From Synaphobranchus kaupii (taxonomy: Eukaryota; Chordata; Actinopteri; Anguilliformes; Synaphobranchidae), in contig CM056376.1 of the NCBI GenBank assembly GCA_029718625.1, positions 21,495,701 through 21,559,700 of the forward strand: a stretch of 64,000 bases of DNA. Direction: 5' to 3'. Position 1 is the stretch's first letter, and the number at the start of each line of letters is the position of its first letter. Positions 33,599-64,000 of the stretch are shown piece after piece. Position numbers and translations under genes: made by a program. The notes under the pieces are model-generated. The model had not been told where the DNA came from, ran no database searches, and saw nothing but the letters and a program-made list of their open reading frames with translations.

Positions 33599-33830
33599 AA
33601 TACTGTAACTCAGAGCTGGGGATTGAGAATACTGTAACTCAGAGCTGGGGATTGAGAATACTGTAACTCAGAGCTGGGGATTGAGAATACTGTAACTCAG
33701 AGCTGGGGATTGAGAATACTGTAACTCAGAGCTGGGGATTGAGAATACTGTAACTCAGAGCTGGGGATTGAGAATACTGTAACTCAGAGCTGGGGATTGA
33801 GAATACTGTAACTCAGATCTGGGGATTGAG
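33599..33830. repeat. 29-bp minisatellite, eight copies
   Basis: Near-perfect repeats of aatactgtaactcagagctg plus gggattgag with strict 29-bp spacing. Confidence 0.97.
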
Positions 33831-34967
33831 GCGCCCCTGAGGTTCAGAGATCTGTGCCCATGAGAGAGAAATGTAGAGAATGTGGGGTTGGTACAATGCA
33901 GCTGATTATGTGTGAGCGTCTATAACGGCTCTTTTCTGTTCTATTCTTCCTCTAACCTTTGTGGAATGGCCCGGGCTCTTCTGAGCTCTCTGGATCGGCT
34001 TGTCTCCGCCCCTCCTTGTGTCCATTCTTTGGGGCGGGGCGGGGCGGGAAGTCGGTGCACTTTGACTTGTGCGCCCCAGCAGCAAGCTGCAGTGGGAGGG
34101 GTTTGGTGGTGGGGTTGGGGGGGGGCGGACTTTGACCTGGGCCGTGCCCCTGCGGAGGAGCACAATCGCACGCTTGTGCGGCCGGCGCTTTTATCATGCT
34201 AACGCGCCCAGTCCTCACGTGCACGGGAGGGACCCAAGCAGCGCCACAGCCCTTAGTGCAGGCACCGGTAGGGCAGCTTCCAGCCCAGGTGAGATAAACA
34301 CGAGCTCGGGGGGGGGCCCGCAGAGGGATGTTTTTCCGTGAGCTGACGTCTTGCGCTGTAATCTCTCCTGGGGGGCTGGAGTGATGCTGAGGGCTTTGGA
34401 GAGCTGCTCGTTCCGCCCCCCCCCCCCCCCCCTCTCTGAGAGCTGCCGTAGAACGCTCCAGAACACTGTAATTCCTTATGAGTGACCGCAATCTGCAGCA
34501 CGGGAGCGTTCAGTCGAGTGGCTGAGCGGGAGAAGGGAGCCGGCAGAGAGACACACAGGCAGGGACACACAGAGATAGACACACACACACAGAGTGCACG
34601 CAGAGAGATACACACACGGGCAGAGACACACAGACAGGGGCACACAGAGAGAGACACACACAGGCGGAGACAGACAGGCAGGGACACACACAGGCAGGCA
34701 GGCAGCCGGGCACTCAGGCACACAGGCAGGCAGGGAGGTAGGCGGGCACAGGGAGGGGAGGGGAGGGAACGGCAGTGCCTCACGGAGGAACTGTCAGGAG
34801 ATCAGGACTCCTGCACGGCCAGGCAATGCAGCGTCACTGCAGCAGACACTGAGGTCTGAGACTGAGAGTCCAGGGCACGGAGGCGGCATGGCACAGTGCT
34901 CCGCGGCGGGACGCGGCCGATGAAACGGTCCTGAAGACGCGCTCGTGCTTCTCCGTCACGCTCCGCC

Positions 34968-61784
<26,817 letters not shown>

Positions 61785-64000
61785 GTGAGTGTACATGCAT
61801 ACGTACATACACACACATGCACACTCTCCCGTGTATGCATACGAATGCACACACACACACACACACACACACAAAGGCAGTCATATACATAGATACACAC
61901 ACACACTTTTGTTCAACACATTTTTTTTTACATCTGGACACAATCGCAACTGCATGGCATCTAAGAAAAGCAGTGACATCATGCATCACACATTTACCAC
62001 TGATTTTGCTGTAGTTGGGCATGCTCTAGACCTGTTAGCTGTGGGGTGCAGGTCATGCTCCTTAGGGTCTGTTAGCTGTGGGGTGCAGGTCATGTTTCTT
62101 AGGGTTTGTTAGCTGTGGGGTGCTGGGAAGCCTGCTGCTTATGAACAACAATAGAGCCGCTCCTGTCTCTCACCAGTCTCTCATTCCTGTCTCTCCTATC
62201 TCTGACCAGTGAGCCTCCCAATGACTGTAATCCCTTTAGTCACTTCAGCCCAGTACTGTAACAGGCAGGGCCAGGTGAAACTGGACACTGATACAGTGTA
62301 ACTGGCTTTAATGGAAAAACAAGGCCTGGATGTTGAGCTCTCCTATTACTGAGCAATGTTCTCCAGTCATCACTGATAGCATGAATGCAGACACACTGAC
62401 AAGAACTGCCCCTGGGTTTAACTAACATTTCCAAAAATAGGCCATGAGTAATGAATATTAATCCATTTCTTTCATACTGCCATGTCCCCTCCCTCTTGCT
62501 GTGCATATAAAATGCTTTCATGTAGTCATACGATATTTATAACATTTCATAGCACCCTTTGTTCTGCCCACCCTGTGAAAATGTTCTGCATTTCAAAACG
62601 AATGACAGCAGTAGAATGGACATTTCTGGAGAATTTGAGCAAAAAAAAGTGTTATTTTAGTATTATGTTTTATTTTCAGCGGTTGTCATAATTCCTGTTG
62701 GCTTTTCAGAAGGGGCCCTTTCTCCTCCAAGGCTAAAAGCTTCTTACTTTAGCACTTCAGTCTCTCTCTGCTGAACCAAGTAAACATCCTCTCATCTGTT
62801 CTTCTTTCTCTCTCTTTCTCCATCTACCTCACCCCTCCCCCCTCCCCCCTACCTCCATGACCTGCGTGTCTCTGTGTACCCCACACGTGTTGTTTGTGTC
62901 AGGACAGCTGAGCAAGTGCGATTTCTCTGTTTTCTGTTGTAAGTAGGCACTCTTACTCCTCCCCCCCCCCCCTCTCTGTGGTCTGGCCGACCCCCTCTCC
63001 TTCCCGCCCCTCCCCTCCCTGCCCTTCCCCCTCCCTCTCGTGCCCATTAAGTGCATCTCTTTGCATGGTCTAGAGCCCAGGTATGTGTGCTGCTGTGCCA
63101 AGCACTAAGCTCGGTGCTTGCGTAGACACCCGAGCTCTCTGCTGGCTGTGCTTTCCCCCCTGCCACGCCCTTACTGTTCCATCTCTGCTGTGTGACACTC
63201 CCGCTGCAGTTTCCTGCGGGTCTTCTGTCATCTTGTCTCAGTCTCACTCAACAGAACATAGACTCCATTTTGATGGAGTGCGCGATTTATTGTTGAATTT
63301 CTGCTCCCAATACAGAGACCTTGCACCGAACTTGCCGTGTGTCCCCCAAGTGTTCACCATACGTCCTTAATTCATGAACACATTCATTAAATGTGTATGA
63401 GAACACTGAAATGTTTAAGGAAATCTGGAGGGGAAAACATTAACTCAAAGTGAAGAGAATGGGAAGTTAAGAATATATCCACTTCAAAGGGAAGCTTTGG
63501 AGGCAAGGGCAACAATCCCATAGTGCATTGCTCCATTGTATTTATCAACAAAAAATGAGCAATTTTCAAACAAGGGACCAATTGAGAGATATTCATAATT
63601 TACCATCCTCTGCATTTTAGTTCATGTTTTATTCTAGTAGTGGTGTCCTTTATGAGTATTTTAATTGGTCTGACTGCGTATACTCAGTGAGAAGAGTTTC
63701 CTGTACCTTTTAGATACTTCTATGTCTGCAGGGTAAAGTGTTGTTGCACTTACTGTTGTTGCTCTTTTAACCTAAAGATTTTACCAAGATGTCTAAGTTT
63801 TAATGTAGTATTTTGACAGCAACAACAAACGCCAAGTTTGCATCTGACCGCTTTGCCTTAGGAAACCATGATCTGTACCTCTCTTTATGGTACAGTGAGA
63901 TGACAGTGCTGTGAGTTAGTGCAGTACTGAAGCTGATGTCAGGTTTGTAGAGTGTGTGTTTGTGTGTTTATGGGCGGGTGGTGTTTCTCCCTAGTCTTGG
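61785..64000 (+). other. tacc1: TACC1 intron, 3' end of window
   Basis: (CA)n at about 61849-61874, a tandem duplication (ttagctgtggggtgcaggtc, about 62036-62130) and C/T-rich tracts at 62820-63050. No convincing next exon was found; the TACC coiled-coil domain must lie further downstream. Confidence 0.6.
61849..61874. repeat. (CA)n microsatellite
   Basis: About 13 CA units in the intron after the large TACC1 exon. Confidence 0.9.

Noticed and set aside
33595..33832. CRISPR-like array
   Set aside because: The 29-bp units are contiguous without spacers, so it is a minisatellite in a vertebrate genome.

Overview
The window is vertebrate nuclear DNA, almost certainly from a teleost fish. It holds spliced genes with large introns, tRNA-derived SINEs, L2-type LINE fragments, Tc1 and hAT transposon relics, and long (CA)n and minisatellite arrays. 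A SINE near 53.2-53.5 kb and a LINE fragment ending near 41.57 kb share a 3' tail that finishes in TGTAATG repeats. From memory this resembles the eel UnaSINE1/UnaL2 pair, so an elopomorph such as an eel is a reasonable guess, not a proof.

Region 1, about 0.2-22.5 kb: one complete plus-strand gene, DDHD2. Seventeen coding exons join in a continuous frame (2316 nt with stop, 771 residues). They encode a WWE domain, a lipase region with GHSLG, a SAM domain and a C-terminal DDHD domain. The introns carry a 21-bp minisatellite of about 1.8 kb, a 24-bp minisatellite, a LINE with a Tc1 copy nested in it, a 1010-bp foldback element and two long (CA)n tracts. The 3'UTR runs to about 22.5 kb.

Region 2, 22.5-34 kb: intergenic or far-upstream TACC1 sequence with DNA-transposon relics (an hAT-type MITE and a 2-kb element with GGGCCCTATCTT ends). 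It also holds a tentative extra TACC1 promoter and mini-exon at 23.4-25.7 kb.

Region 3, 34-64 kb: the 5' part of TACC1 on the plus strand. Two alternative first coding exons are supported: a short MGGS exon at 34968 in a CpG-rich region, and a longer MSYSPW exon at 48069 behind a TATA box. Both end in phase 2 and join the shared SDSEGNFETPEAETP exon at 51153, then a 988-nt exon at 60797-61784 with SYGFD-type repeats. The long-isoform exon appears to use a GC-AG donor. A 21-nt phase-preserving cassette microexon is proposed at 44639. The 3' part of TACC1, including the coiled-coil TACC domain, lies beyond the window.

The two genes are not functionally coupled: DDHD2 is a lipid hydrolase and TACC1 a centrosome/microtubule adaptor. 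Human DDHD2 and TACC1 lie in the same 8p11 neighbourhood but with several genes between them, so their direct adjacency here is a local rearrangement or gene loss. I found no new multi-gene system. The most interesting observations concern TACC1 transcript structure and the nested repeats.
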